DNA of 64,000 nucleotides from Kerstersia gyiorum (GCF_004216755.1 NZ_SGWZ01000002.1:186001-250000); one strand, 5' to 3'. Counted from the stretch's first letter, positions 33,693 to 42,981 are shown. The notes: generated from the letters alone by a model not told the origin. Numbers and translations are program-made.

Positions 33693-34220
33693 ATGCCAAG
33701 CCTGGCGCAGGTCGTCGAAGAATTGACGGGCGCCTACACTGAACTGAAGCGTTATCTCGGCTGGAAGCTGAACGATTCGCACAAGGCCGCGGATATTGCC
33801 CAGGAAAGTTTCGAGCGCGTCTACCACCATGCCCTGAAGGGCAAGGTGGCGCGTCCTCGCGCCTTGCTGTTCAGCGCAGCACGCAACCTGATCATTGACC
33901 AGGGGCGCAGCGAACAGCGGGATCAGTGCCTGCTCGACGAGCTCGGGCAGCAAACCGCTGCCGATTCGGGGGTAGCCAGTGTGGAGCAACAGGTTTTGCA
34001 CCGTAGGCAGTTGGAACGGGTGGCGGCGCGCCTGCAGCGCCTGCCCCGCAAGCGCAGGGAAGTATTCGTCCTGGCGCGCATATACGGTTACAGTTACGCC
34101 GAAATTGCTGCGCGCATGGATATTTCCGTTGACGCGGTGGAGAAACATATTGCGCGGGCAGCGCTGGATTGCTCCGATCTGATCGAGCAGGAAGGCGCGG
34201 CGTGCGCGCCACGCAAATGA
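33693..34220 (+). CDS. ECF sigma factor, FecI/HurI type
   Basis: A 175-residue extracytoplasmic-function sigma factor of the iron-starvation class. Region 2 is YTELKRYLGWKLNDSHKAADIAQESFERV and region 4 is LPRKRREVFVLARIYGYSYAEIAARMDISVDAVEKHIARA. I choose ATG 33693, which gives the normal FecI length; a longer frame upstream has no similarity. A Fur box lies upstream, so it should be made under iron limitation. It is followed after 13 bases by a FecR-type anti-sigma gene and then by a signalling TonB receptor, the classical cell-surface signalling trio. Confidence 0.95.
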   Translation: MPSLAQVVEELTGAYTELKRYLGWKLNDSHKAADIAQESFERVYHHALKGKVARPRALLFSAARNLIIDQGRSEQRDQCLLDELGQQTAADSGVASVEQQVLHRRQLERVAARLQRLPRKRREVFVLARIYGYSYAEIAARMDISVDAVEKHIARAALDCSDLIEQEGAACAPRK

Positions 34221-34233
34221 TGGATCACTGACC

Positions 34234-35205
34234 ATGCATCGTTCCCATGTCGAATACGCTTTGACTTTGCTGGCCCGTACATCGGGCGGCATGGGCGAGC
34301 GTGCGCGCCTGGCTGAGCAGGAGCTGACGGGATGGCGCCAGGCGGCGCCGGAGCATGAATCGGCATTCCAGGAAGCCTGGCGGCGTTGGCAGGCGCTGGA
34401 GTCCATGGCCGGAGATTTGCGTCACCTGATTGCGGAGCCGCGCGCGGGCAAGTGCCGTTGGCGTAATTCGTGGCGCCTGCCTGTTTTCGGCGCTGCGTTT
34501 GCCAGCCTGCTGCTGGCCTGTGCCGGGTGGTATTACCTGGTGCCGGTTTACGCCCAGGATTTTGCGACGGCGCTGGCGCAGACCGGACGCTATGAATTGG
34601 CTGATGGCAGTACGCTGGAAATGAATGCAGCCAGCAGCGTGCAAGTCCGCTATTACCGCAATCGCCGCGAAGTGGACCTGCTGGCGGGCGAAGCGCGCTT
34701 TCACGTGCAATCCCAGGCCGGCAAGCCTTTCAGCGTGGCTGGCGGCAATGTGCGTGCAACCGTGCTGGGCACCGTATTTACGGTCGGCCATCGCGGCGCG
34801 GCCGCACAGGTGCAGGTCGAGGAAGGTATCGTGCGCGTTGACGAACGGCGCGCCTGGTGGCAGCCGGACCAGGCCGGCCCGGTCCTGCATGCAGGCCAGC
34901 AGGTACGCGGCGATGCCAGTGGACTGGCGCCGGTGCAGGCGCTTTCGGAAACCCAGGCAGCCGCGTGGCGGCGGGGGCTGGCTGTCTTTGACGATACGAC
35001 CCTGGCCGACGCCGTGGCGCAGTTGCAGCCCTGGTCGGCAGTGCCCTTGCAATTGGCTGACGACCAGGCTGGCGAGCAGCGCATCACCGGCACGTTTCAC
35101 CTGAATGATGTGGCAGGCATCATCGCCCTGTTGCCTCGCATCGCAGCGGTAGCGGTGGAACATCGTCAGTCGGGCGTGACGATTCGCAGTTTGCCGGGCC
35201 GCTGA
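34234..35205 (+). CDS. FecR-type anti-sigma factor
   Basis: A 323-residue inner-membrane signal transducer. The cytoplasmic N-terminal FecR/DUF4880-like part (residues 1-80, with ELTGWRQAAPEHESAFQEAWRRWQAL split by one loop) holds the sigma factor. One transmembrane helix follows at about 85-105 (FGAAFASLLLACAGWYYLV), then a periplasmic FecR domain (GRYELADGSTLEMNAASSV, LLAGEARFHVQ, VLGTVFTVG). The C-terminal STN-contact module ends ITGTFHLNDVAGIIALLPRIAAVAVEH. It receives the signal from the STN domain of the downstream receptor. Confidence 0.94.
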   Translation: MHRSHVEYALTLLARTSGGMGERARLAEQELTGWRQAAPEHESAFQEAWRRWQALESMAGDLRHLIAEPRAGKCRWRNSWRLPVFGAAFASLLLACAGWYYLVPVYAQDFATALAQTGRYELADGSTLEMNAASSVQVRYYRNRREVDLLAGEARFHVQSQAGKPFSVAGGNVRATVLGTVFTVGHRGAAAQVQVEEGIVRVDERRAWWQPDQAGPVLHAGQQVRGDASGLAPVQALSETQAAAWRRGLAVFDDTTLADAVAQLQPWSAVPLQLADDQAGEQRITGTFHLNDVAGIIALLPRIAAVAVEHRQSGVTIRSLPGR

Positions 35206-35313
35206 GCCGTCGCGGGGGATCTCCGCCTGTTTATCGTCCCCCGAATTCCTTGTTTGAAATCCGCCAGGGGAATGAGCGCGGGGCCGGTGCCAGCCAGCCT
35301 GTCGATGGTGTCG

Positions 35314-35358
35314 GGAAATACACGAGTCGCAAATAAAAATAATTGTCGGGTTTATTTG
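35314..35358 (+). promoter_or_regulatory. Candidate ECF promoter and inverted repeat before the receptor
   Basis: GGAAAT (35314-35319) equals the -35 element reported for FecI-type promoters. Then CAAATAAA and TTTATTTG form a perfect inverted repeat (35330-35358). The 210-base spacer before the receptor is otherwise featureless. The -10 element is not certain, so the promoter call is tentative. Confidence 0.4.
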
Positions 35359-35415
35359 TCCTGGTTCGTCTTCATCGTGATCGCCGTAATCACATAAGAA
35401 GTTACCGAGGACGAT

Positions 35416-38070
35416 ATGACCATGCGCACCCGCGCAAAAGGGCCTTGCACAGGCCCGCGCCAGCAGGATTCTTTCAGAAGCGAACAGAATGTTCTGACCA
35501 TGCGTGCCAGCGTCGCTGCCGTTTTGGCCGCATGCATGCTATTTGCCCCCCTGGACCAGTCGCATGCCCAGTCAGGTGCAGCGCCAACACAGCTCGATCT
35601 GCCGGCACAACAATTGAGCGAAGCCATCAATGCGCTGGCCTCGCATAGCGGTGTGCAGATCGCCGCGCCTGCCGGGCTGCTGCGGCAACGCCAGGCGCCT
35701 GCGCTGTCCGGGCGCTATACCGTGCGCCAGGCGCTGGATGCCTTGCTGTCGGGCAGCGATCTGGAAGTCGAAGAGATAGGCGGGCGCTATGTGATCCGCC
35801 AGCGTGGCGCCAGGGCGAAGGCCCAGGATGTGACAACGCTGGAAACCGTGGAAGTGACGGGCCAGGTGCCGGAGCGCATGGCGGTCTATGACACGCCCGA
35901 TTCCGTGGCTGTGGTGACGCGTGAGGAAATTGACCGTCTGCCGCCGCGCAACGTCTCCGATGTGCTGGCCGATATTCCTGGCGTGGCAACGTCTCAAAGC
36001 CGCCAGAACCCCGGTGTGGCGGTCAATATCCGGGGCCTGCAAGGCTTCGGGCGCGTCAACGTGATGATCGACGGCGCACGCCAGAACTACCAGCAAAGCG
36101 GCCACGGAGACAGTGGTTCTGTCTATCTGGATGCTGATCTGCTGGCGCGGGTCGAAGTGACCAAAGGGCCGGTGGCGGCGGCCGGCGGCGCCGGCATGAT
36201 CGGTGGCATGGTCAATTTTCGTACATTGACCATCGACGATGTCGTGGAATCTGGCGAGCAGGTCGGCGGGCGCGTGAACCTGGTGACCGGCAGCAATGCC
36301 TACCACTTTTCCGGCAGTGCGGCCTTTGGCTGGCGCCTGAGCGATGAATTCGACCTGACGGCGGCAGTGTCCCGCAAAAGCGTGGGTTCTTTTCGCAAGG
36401 GGACCCGCAATACCTCGAAAAACTACGGCGACGCGGTCGTGACCGGTGGTGGAGACTGGAACGAGCAATATCACAACGAATTGATGCAGGCCCAGATGCA
36501 AGGCGTGAGCGGCATGACGGACCAGCGTCAGTGGTCTGGACTGGCCAAGCTGGGATGGCGCCCCAATGCCGATCATCGTTTCACGCTGGGCTATGTCGGT
36601 TTCAAGGCGGACTATGACGAAGGCGCGCTGGATGACGACATCAAATCGGCCCCTATCAATGCCAGCAACAAGCTGACTTCGGAAACGATCACTTTGCAGC
36701 ATGAGTGGCAGCCGGTGAACCGCTGGTTCGATTGGCGCGCCAGCATGTACTTCACTACGACGGAAAATGATGCGGAACGCCAGGCCCAGCCTGCGATGAA
36801 TGTCGGTTGGAGTCTCATGCATTTCGAGACCAATACCTTTGGCATGACAGCCGAGAATCGGGCGCGCTTCGGGCTTGGCGGCATGGATGTGACCTGGGCT
36901 GTAGGTGGTGAGTTCTACCGCGACTGGACGCGCCCGGGCGCCATTTCCCAGGAGACCGGCGCCAACCGGAGCGACCCGGAAATCATGGTCGGCGGCACGC
37001 CGCGCGGCCAGCGCACGGTGACCAGCGGCTTTACCAACCTGACGCTGGAACACGGCGACTGGCTGGAAGTCGGTGGCGGATTGCGCTACGACTGGTTCGG
37101 TCTCAAGGGCGATGGCCTGATGCGCGTCGACACGCTTTACAACGGCAACGGTTCGCGTCCGGAGTATTCCGCGCTTTATACGGAATTCGTCACCAGTCGC
37201 CATGACGGTGAGTTCGCGCCCAGCCTGCGCTTGGCCGTCAAACCGGTCGAGCGCGTGCAACTCTTCGCCAATTACGGCAGGGGGATACGGCCGCCTTCGA
37301 TCACCGAATCGTTTCGCTATGGCGCCCACCCTGGTGCCGTGTCGTTTCCCTATTACCCCAACCCCAACCTGAACGCGGAACGTTCGCGCAACTGGGAGCT
37401 GGGCGCCAACATCAAGCTGGATGGCCTGCTGGTGGACGAGGATATGTTCCGCATCAAGGCGGCATGGTTCAACACCAAGGTGGATAACTACATGGTGCTG
37501 GCCAGCATTATGTCGCCGAGTTCGCTCAGTGCGCAAAGCGGGGCGAATGCGCCCATGTCCTTCATCAATCTGATGGATCCCTTCCGTACCCGTGGTCTGG
37601 AGTTGCAGGCCGATTACGACGCAGGGCTGGTGTTTGCCTCGGCAGGTTTCACCCATTCTCTGATAGATACCGGCGACGGACGCTATGACCCCTATCCGCT
37701 GGGCAGCCTGGTGGGCTTCCCATCGACGACGCTGGGCAAGGGTGGTGGCGCGGATATCTGGTATCTGCTGCCACCCAGTAAGAAGTTCACGTTCAGCGGT
37801 GGTGTGCGCCTGTTCGGCCAGCGCCTGACGCTGGGGGCGCGCATGCGCCATGAAACCCCGGCGAACAATACGAGCGCATTTTCCAGCAATGCGTACTCGC
37901 GCTCTTTCAATGTCTATGACGCCTGGGCGAGCTATGAAATCAGCAAGAACCTGACGGCCCGGGTGTCGGCAGAGAACCTGCTGAACGAAAACTATGCCGA
38001 GATGAATGGCATCAGCTACTGGATCGCTCCTGGCCGCACGGTCATGGGCTCGGTCAACTGGCGCTTCTGA
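35416..38070 (+). CDS. TonB-dependent haem/haemoglobin-type receptor with STN signalling domain
   Basis: An 884-residue outer-membrane transducer. Signal peptide, with an extended 28-residue basic N-region ahead of MRASVAAVLAACMLF. The STN domain at about 55-130 (LDLPAQQLSEAINALASHSGV, RYTVRQALDALLSG) would touch the FecR protein. The plug follows (NVSDVLADIPGVATSQS; VAVNIRGLQGFGRVNVMIDG; VEVTKGPVAAAGGAG). The barrel carries the haem-receptor pattern FRAP/NPNL in altered form (IRPPSITESF, then a loop with His, then YYPNPNLN) and ends GRTVMGSVNWRF. It resembles HasR/HutA-like haem receptors. Ligand inferred as haem or a haem protein. Confidence 0.92.
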   Translation: MTMRTRAKGPCTGPRQQDSFRSEQNVLTMRASVAAVLAACMLFAPLDQSHAQSGAAPTQLDLPAQQLSEAINALASHSGVQIAAPAGLLRQRQAPALSGRYTVRQALDALLSGSDLEVEEIGGRYVIRQRGARAKAQDVTTLETVEVTGQVPERMAVYDTPDSVAVVTREEIDRLPPRNVSDVLADIPGVATSQSRQNPGVAVNIRGLQGFGRVNVMIDGARQNYQQSGHGDSGSVYLDADLLARVEVTKGPVAAAGGAGMIGGMVNFRTLTIDDVVESGEQVGGRVNLVTGSNAYHFSGSAAFGWRLSDEFDLTAAVSRKSVGSFRKGTRNTSKNYGDAVVTGGGDWNEQYHNELMQAQMQGVSGMTDQRQWSGLAKLGWRPNADHRFTLGYVGFKADYDEGALDDDIKSAPINASNKLTSETITLQHEWQPVNRWFDWRASMYFTTTENDAERQAQPAMNVGWSLMHFETNTFGMTAENRARFGLGGMDVTWAVGGEFYRDWTRPGAISQETGANRSDPEIMVGGTPRGQRTVTSGFTNLTLEHGDWLEVGGGLRYDWFGLKGDGLMRVDTLYNGNGSRPEYSALYTEFVTSRHDGEFAPSLRLAVKPVERVQLFANYGRGIRPPSITESFRYGAHPGAVSFPYYPNPNLNAERSRNWELGANIKLDGLLVDEDMFRIKAAWFNTKVDNYMVLASIMSPSSLSAQSGANAPMSFINLMDPFRTRGLELQADYDAGLVFASAGFTHSLIDTGDGRYDPYPLGSLVGFPSTTLGKGGGADIWYLLPPSKKFTFSGGVRLFGQRLTLGARMRHETPANNTSAFSSNAYSRSFNVYDAWASYEISKNLTARVSAENLLNENYAEMNGISYWIAPGRTVMGSVNWRF

Positions 38071-38107
38071 GCTGCGTCCCGACTTCAACCGATTCGACGT
38101 GAAACCC

Positions 38108-40321
38108 ATGAAAGCTAAACAAAAAAATATCCTGGCTCATTGCCGCCTCTCGGCGCTTGCCTCTTTCTGCCTGAGCGCATGGGCGGTTTCTGCCGGTGCG
38201 GCAGGGCTGCCTGCCGGAGATGCTTCCGCCGCGTCCAAGGTGATGGTGACGGAAATGACTTCCTTCCACTACACCGGTGCCAGTGAAACGGGCACCGAGG
38301 GCGCCAAGGGCTGGCCCAGCGTCAAGGACCCGTCTTCTCCACCGCTGTTTCTCAAGCACCCTTTGTCGCAGCGCCCCTTTCTGTTTGGCGGTTCATTCGG
38401 GCAGGCCTTGCGCGCCATCGGCAGTGTAGGGCTGTGGTGGATGCAGGCTTCGCCTGGTCACTACGAGCGCCTGGAAGTCGATGAGAACCGTGTTTACGGC
38501 CTGATTCCCGGAACGCCGGTACGCACCAGCGACGGCAGCATCATGGGCGTCATCGTCAGCATGTTTGCCGAGCAATACGATGCCAGTACCACGGTCGAGA
38601 CGGCGCAGTATTCCCTGGCCGTGCGCAAGGGGGCCGTGTTCCGCACCGAATTCGATGGTACGCACCTGGTTCCTATCTCCAGTACGCAGGGCAAGCTGAA
38701 CATGCCCAATGGTGCGCTGGTGGTGGACGCGCAGGACAATCTGTATGGCGCGGACATGGGCGAGCAGGGCCATGGCCGGATTTTCAAGGTCGACGCCAAT
38801 GACAAGTTCTCAACCCTCTATGAGTTCCAGGCCGGGCCCAACGGCATGCGCCAGGTGCTCAACGACATCATCCTGGGCTCGGACGGCTGGATCTATGGCG
38901 TGACCGGCTACGATCGCGGCCTGCCCAATGCGCCGACAACACCGACTGCGCAGGATACCCCGACGGGGACCTTGTTCAAGCTCGACCCGTCCAATCCGGC
39001 GGGCAGCTTCCGCGTGTTGCACACCTTCCGCCTGAAGGAAGGCGAGATCAACGTGCAGTCCCACTCGGGCAACGAACGACTGCGTTATTACCCCAGTGGC
39101 GATCTGTACGTGCCGGGTACGGCAGGGGATGTGACGATCAGCACCAATGGCGTACAGGCCATGGTGGGCCTGTCGTCGCTGGTGGAGGGCAAGGATGGCC
39201 ACATTTATGGCACGACCTCCATCAACCGCTGCCAGGTCTATGCCAAGTGGAAGGCGATCCTGACCGCCTATACCACGGTGTCTGCCGATAGCCCGTTGTG
39301 CGGTTACCGCTATCCGGGCAAGAACGTGCTGCCGGCGGAATCTTTCCCGCACTATGACGGCCAGGTGGCGCATGGCGCGGTCTATCGCATTCCGATGGAT
39401 GCCAGCGATGAGGACGGTCGCTTCCAGATCCTGCATGAGTTCTCTGGCGACGATGGCAGCACGCCGCGTGGCCCGCTGGCGCTGGGCAAGGATGGCAATA
39501 TCTATGGCACGACACTCAGCGGCGGCAGTAATCGCCTGTGGTCCTTTGCCACGGGCCTGCTGGACCATGCGCCAACCTGCGAAGACCTGGGCGTCGAAAT
39601 CGACCGGGCCAAGTGCCGCGCCGTGGGCGCAGAAGAGTTCGCGGCAGGGACTGGCTATAAAACGGTTGCCTGGGCCGACCAGGGCCTGACCAATGGCACC
39701 CTGTTCCGCATCGTGACCAGCGCGCTGGCTCCGGATGCGAATGGCAAGGCCACCGCCAGTGGCTTCCAGAGCCTGCATTCCTTCAAATACGACGTTGATG
39801 GGTTCCGTCCGCTGGGCGTGCGTGCAGGCGAAGACGGCCGCCTGTATGGCGTGACCAGCCGTGGCGGTTCTGCATACACCAACAACCGTGGCGAGCAGAA
39901 GGACTATGACGACAATGGCGCCGTGTTCGTGGTGGACCTGGACGGCGACCTGCCTTCGGCTTCCATCACGTTGACGGTGAGTCCGCAGGAAATCGCCTCA
40001 GGCGCAAGCGCAACGCTGACCTGGACGTCCTGGCAGACGCGCGATTGTCTGGCCAGTTCATCGCAGGGAGACTGGACCGGTCCGCAGGAAACCTCGGGTA
40101 GCCTGGAACTGACGCCTGGCAACGGCACGCTGTACTACACCCTGCAATGCACCGATAGCGTCAAGGGGACGGCCGTATCCGCAGTCGTGCCGCTCTACGT
40201 CAATTCGCCCATCATCGGCAAGGACGGCAACAAGAACGAATTCGGCAATGGCGGCGGCAGCCTGCCTGCCGGTGTTCTTCTCTTGCTGGCGATTGCCGGC
40301 CTGGCCCGTCGTCGTCCTTGA
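38108..40321 (+). CDS. Secreted GloVer-repeat propeller protein with GlyGly-CTERM-like tail (paralogue 1)
   Basis: A 737-residue exported protein. Signal peptide (HCRLSALASFCLSAWAVSAGAA) at the N-terminus. About five Gloeo/Verruco-type repeats follow, each with the frame NLYGADMGEQGHGRIFKVD and later FxxLYEF: DGWIYGVTGYD, DGHIYGTTSIN, DGNIYGTTLSGGS, DGRLYGVTSRGGS. They suggest a beta-propeller. An Ig-like domain with a Cys pair (TRDCLASSSQGDWTG, YYTLQC) comes next. The last 25 residues are Gly-rich, then hydrophobic, then RRRP (GNGGGSLPAGVLLLLAIAGL), a GlyGly-CTERM-type sorting tail. It starts 37 bases after the receptor stop, so it belongs to the receptor operon. Function unknown; surface ligand capture is likely. 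Confidence 0.85.
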   Translation: MKAKQKNILAHCRLSALASFCLSAWAVSAGAAGLPAGDASAASKVMVTEMTSFHYTGASETGTEGAKGWPSVKDPSSPPLFLKHPLSQRPFLFGGSFGQALRAIGSVGLWWMQASPGHYERLEVDENRVYGLIPGTPVRTSDGSIMGVIVSMFAEQYDASTTVETAQYSLAVRKGAVFRTEFDGTHLVPISSTQGKLNMPNGALVVDAQDNLYGADMGEQGHGRIFKVDANDKFSTLYEFQAGPNGMRQVLNDIILGSDGWIYGVTGYDRGLPNAPTTPTAQDTPTGTLFKLDPSNPAGSFRVLHTFRLKEGEINVQSHSGNERLRYYPSGDLYVPGTAGDVTISTNGVQAMVGLSSLVEGKDGHIYGTTSINRCQVYAKWKAILTAYTTVSADSPLCGYRYPGKNVLPAESFPHYDGQVAHGAVYRIPMDASDEDGRFQILHEFSGDDGSTPRGPLALGKDGNIYGTTLSGGSNRLWSFATGLLDHAPTCEDLGVEIDRAKCRAVGAEEFAAGTGYKTVAWADQGLTNGTLFRIVTSALAPDANGKATASGFQSLHSFKYDVDGFRPLGVRAGEDGRLYGVTSRGGSAYTNNRGEQKDYDDNGAVFVVDLDGDLPSASITLTVSPQEIASGASATLTWTSWQTRDCLASSSQGDWTGPQETSGSLELTPGNGTLYYTLQCTDSVKGTAVSAVVPLYVNSPIIGKDGNKNEFGNGGGSLPAGVLLLLAIAGLARRRP

Positions 40322-40408
40322 TGTGATGTCGCCGCTGGCTGCCTGCTGTCCAGGGCAGCCTGGCGGATCATTTGCACAGATGCAATTCCTTATCCGCAGG
40401 AACACAAG

Positions 40409-42322
40409 ATGTCCACATTTTCCTTTCCCCGCTGCGCGCTGAACACCCATGTGACCATGGCGCTGGCCTTGTTGCTGTCGTCTGGCGCTGCTCACGCATT
40501 CACGGAACAGGCGCAATTCGCGCCTAAGCCTTTGCTGGTCTTTTCTGGTCCGGCGAGCAATGGTGGCAATTTGCCAGGGGCAAAACCCTTTACGCCTCCG
40601 ATCTACATCGCAAGCCAGAATCGTTATGTCGGTATGACGCAGGAAGGTGGCGATACGTGGACGGGAGCCTGGAGCGCCATTTTCAATGGCGCGACTTTTT
40701 TCCAGGTTGGGGTCGATGGTGCTGGCTACCAGTACCAAACCCTGGGGGAGCGCATCGGGGTACAAAATACGCCTTTGCTCTACGATCCCAAGACGGGAGA
40801 CATTTATGGTGGAGCAGAATCCGCCCTGGATGAGAACGGCTTGAATCCGGGCGGCGTATTGTTTGTGATCCGCGAAGGGCAAGTGCTTCCGCTGGTTAAC
40901 CACGGTGATGAATTGTCGGCTAAGGATTTTCAGCCGCGCGGTCAGATGACTCAGGACAGCCAGGGCCGTTTGTTCCTGAATGGAGGCGGTGGGCTGGCGA
41001 ACTGCTCAGCCACTAATGCCAACCGGAACAGCAAGAATATTCTTTACCATTTCAATCCTGGTGCGGCTCAGTTGCTGCAACCCTCTGCCAATTTGTGCGA
41101 TTTTGTCGAGATCGTTCAGCGTCAGGTGGGAACGCGTCTTGCCACCTATTATCGCCAGCACAAGGGGGCTGTCCCGCAGATTCAGGTCTGGAGTGAGGCT
41201 GACCAGGCTCTCTATGCCTTGGCGAGCAATAGCGGCAGTGAAGAAAATGTTGAAGGTGTGCCGTCCAACGATAACAAGGGCAAGCCCATCAGTACGTTGA
41301 TTCGCATCAGTGCTGCAGATCTGGGCAGCCGCTTGCAGCCGGATGATGGCGACAAGATCGAGGTCCTCCACAATTTTGCCAAGGCCAGAGACGGTGAGGC
41401 GCGTGCTGGCATGGATTATGTCTCCAGCATGATAGAAGTCGGCGACTGGCTGTATGGCACGACCTATTCGGCGACCCCGACGCTTTCGACCTCCGCGTTG
41501 GGTGGAACGCTGTGGCGGATTCACAAGCAGCAAGGTACCAGCAGTTTCGAAGTCGTGCACCGTTTTGGCGAAAGCGGCAATGGGGTCGAGGGGGATGGTT
41601 CCAATCCGGCCGGTCCACTGGTGCGTGCAGCGGATGGCAATATTTATGGCACGACCAGCTCCGATACACGTGAACTCAACAGCCAGCAGACCGAGGCGCT
41701 GGGTGCCGGCGTTCTGTTCCGTATTACGACTCCGGAAGGTGATACGCCGGCCTACGAACCGCTAGCCTACTTCGATGTTGAGACCACAGGAGCCAGGCCG
41801 GCAGGGCTGAGCCTGGGCCCTATCAAAACGGACAGCGATGGTAAGCGGCACCAGACGCTGATTGGTGTGTCACGGTATGGCGGCAACGAGGGGGATACCA
41901 TCACGACCCGTGAATCGGTGGATGGTTTTGGCACCTTGTTCCAGCTGGATGTCCCGGTGACGGACGCACTGCTGACGCGATTCGTGAGCAACGCCAGCTC
42001 GGCCCGGCCCGGTACTCGCCCGACGCTGCAATGGAGCAGTGAAGGCACGGAGCGTTGCGTGGCTGGCGGCGACTGGGAAGGAACGTATGGCGCCAGCGGT
42101 TCCTATCGCCTGCCTGCGCTCAACGAACTGCGTGACTATGTGTTTACGCTGCAATGCAGCGGCTACACCGGCCAGACGGAAACCAAGCGCCTGACGGTGA
42201 AGGTCATCGACGGCTCCGGCACCGGGGAAAGCGGCAATGGCGGTGGCGGTGCGCTGGCAGGTGGCCTGCTGGTAGCACTGGCGGCCTGGGCCGCGAGGCG
42301 CCAGGCCCGACCGGTGGTTTAA
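40409..42322 (+). CDS. Secreted GloVer-repeat propeller protein with GlyGly-CTERM-like tail (paralogue 2)
   Basis: A 637-residue paralogue of the preceding gene, 87 bases downstream. Signal peptide VTMALALLLSSGAAHAF. Repeats are more degenerate: DIYGGAESALDENGLNPGG with VLFVI, GDWLYGTTYSATPTL with GGTLWRI and VVHRF, DGNIYGTTSSD with GVLFRI. The Ig-like domain (ERCVAGGDWEGTYGASGSY, FTLQC) and the tail GNGGGGALAGGLLVALAAW ending RRQARP are kept in the same order as in paralogue 1. ATG 40409 is preceded by GCAGGAA. Two divergent copies in one iron-responsive operon suggest complementary ligand recognition. Confidence 0.85.
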   Translation: MSTFSFPRCALNTHVTMALALLLSSGAAHAFTEQAQFAPKPLLVFSGPASNGGNLPGAKPFTPPIYIASQNRYVGMTQEGGDTWTGAWSAIFNGATFFQVGVDGAGYQYQTLGERIGVQNTPLLYDPKTGDIYGGAESALDENGLNPGGVLFVIREGQVLPLVNHGDELSAKDFQPRGQMTQDSQGRLFLNGGGGLANCSATNANRNSKNILYHFNPGAAQLLQPSANLCDFVEIVQRQVGTRLATYYRQHKGAVPQIQVWSEADQALYALASNSGSEENVEGVPSNDNKGKPISTLIRISAADLGSRLQPDDGDKIEVLHNFAKARDGEARAGMDYVSSMIEVGDWLYGTTYSATPTLSTSALGGTLWRIHKQQGTSSFEVVHRFGESGNGVEGDGSNPAGPLVRAADGNIYGTTSSDTRELNSQQTEALGAGVLFRITTPEGDTPAYEPLAYFDVETTGARPAGLSLGPIKTDSDGKRHQTLIGVSRYGGNEGDTITTRESVDGFGTLFQLDVPVTDALLTRFVSNASSARPGTRPTLQWSSEGTERCVAGGDWEGTYGASGSYRLPALNELRDYVFTLQCSGYTGQTETKRLTVKVIDGSGTGESGNGGGGALAGGLLVALAAWAARRQARPVV

Positions 42323-42509
42323 AACAAGGTAAACCTGCGGCACCGCGACCGGCATCAGGATTTACACTAGGGCTTCTTTCTGTGCTGGCAAGCTGGTGTT
42401 TGCCGGCCTTGTGGGCAGGATGGCAGTGGGGGCATCAACACTTGCCACCATCCTGGCCGCCCTGGCGTAGAGCCATCGTGTTATTGATGCCGAGATCGGA
42501 GGTATTTTC

Positions 42510-42920
42510 ATGAGCTTGCTGGATTCCTTGGGTTCCCTGGTCGGCGGCAGCAAGTCCGGCCCCGCCGCGCTGCTGCCGGTGTTGCTGGAACAACTGAAAA
42601 AATATCCGGGTGGCCTGGCCGGCCTGGTCGATAGTTTTCGCAAGGGCGGCCTGGGCGAGATCGTCGCGTCGTGGATAGGCAAGGGTAACAACCTGCCTGT
42701 TTCCATCGACCAGCTGCGCAATGTCTTGCCGGCATCACTGGTGGGTAGCCTGGCGCAGGAGTCCGGCCAGGACGACAATACCGTGCTGAGCCTGTTGAGC
42801 ACGCTTTTGCCGGAAGTGGTCGACAAGGCGACGCCCGAGGGCGAAGTGAAGGAAGGCCAGGGCTTTGATGCCGCCGGCCTGCTGGGTTCTTTGTCTGGCT
42901 TGCTGGGCAAGTTCGGCTGA
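42510..42920 (+). CDS. YidB/DUF937-family protein
   Basis: A 136-residue small protein of the YidB (DUF937) family. The pattern MSLLDSLGSLVGGSKSG at the start, then LLEQLKKYPGGLAGLVDSFRKGGLGEIVASWIGKG and ISIDQLRNVL-type segments, is the family core. The family has no settled function; proteins are Gly/Leu-rich and may self-associate. It lies 187 bases after the second propeller gene, whose own terminator is not obvious, so it could be transcribed with the cluster, but the wide spacer suggests a separate unit. A good terminator-like hairpin follows. Confidence 0.88.
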   Translation: MSLLDSLGSLVGGSKSGPAALLPVLLEQLKKYPGGLAGLVDSFRKGGLGEIVASWIGKGNNLPVSIDQLRNVLPASLVGSLAQESGQDDNTVLSLLSTLLPEVVDKATPEGEVKEGQGFDAAGLLGSLSGLLGKFG

Positions 42921-42981
42921 TCCCGGGTTTCCGCCTGTATTGTGTCCGGCCAGCCTGTGCTGGCCAGATGGTTCCTTCTAT

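Noticed and set aside
35572..38109. 845-codon open frame antisense to the TonB receptor
   Set aside because: Shadow of the receptor gene; its translation has no domain, signal or repeat features, and receptor motifs are unmistakable on the other strand.
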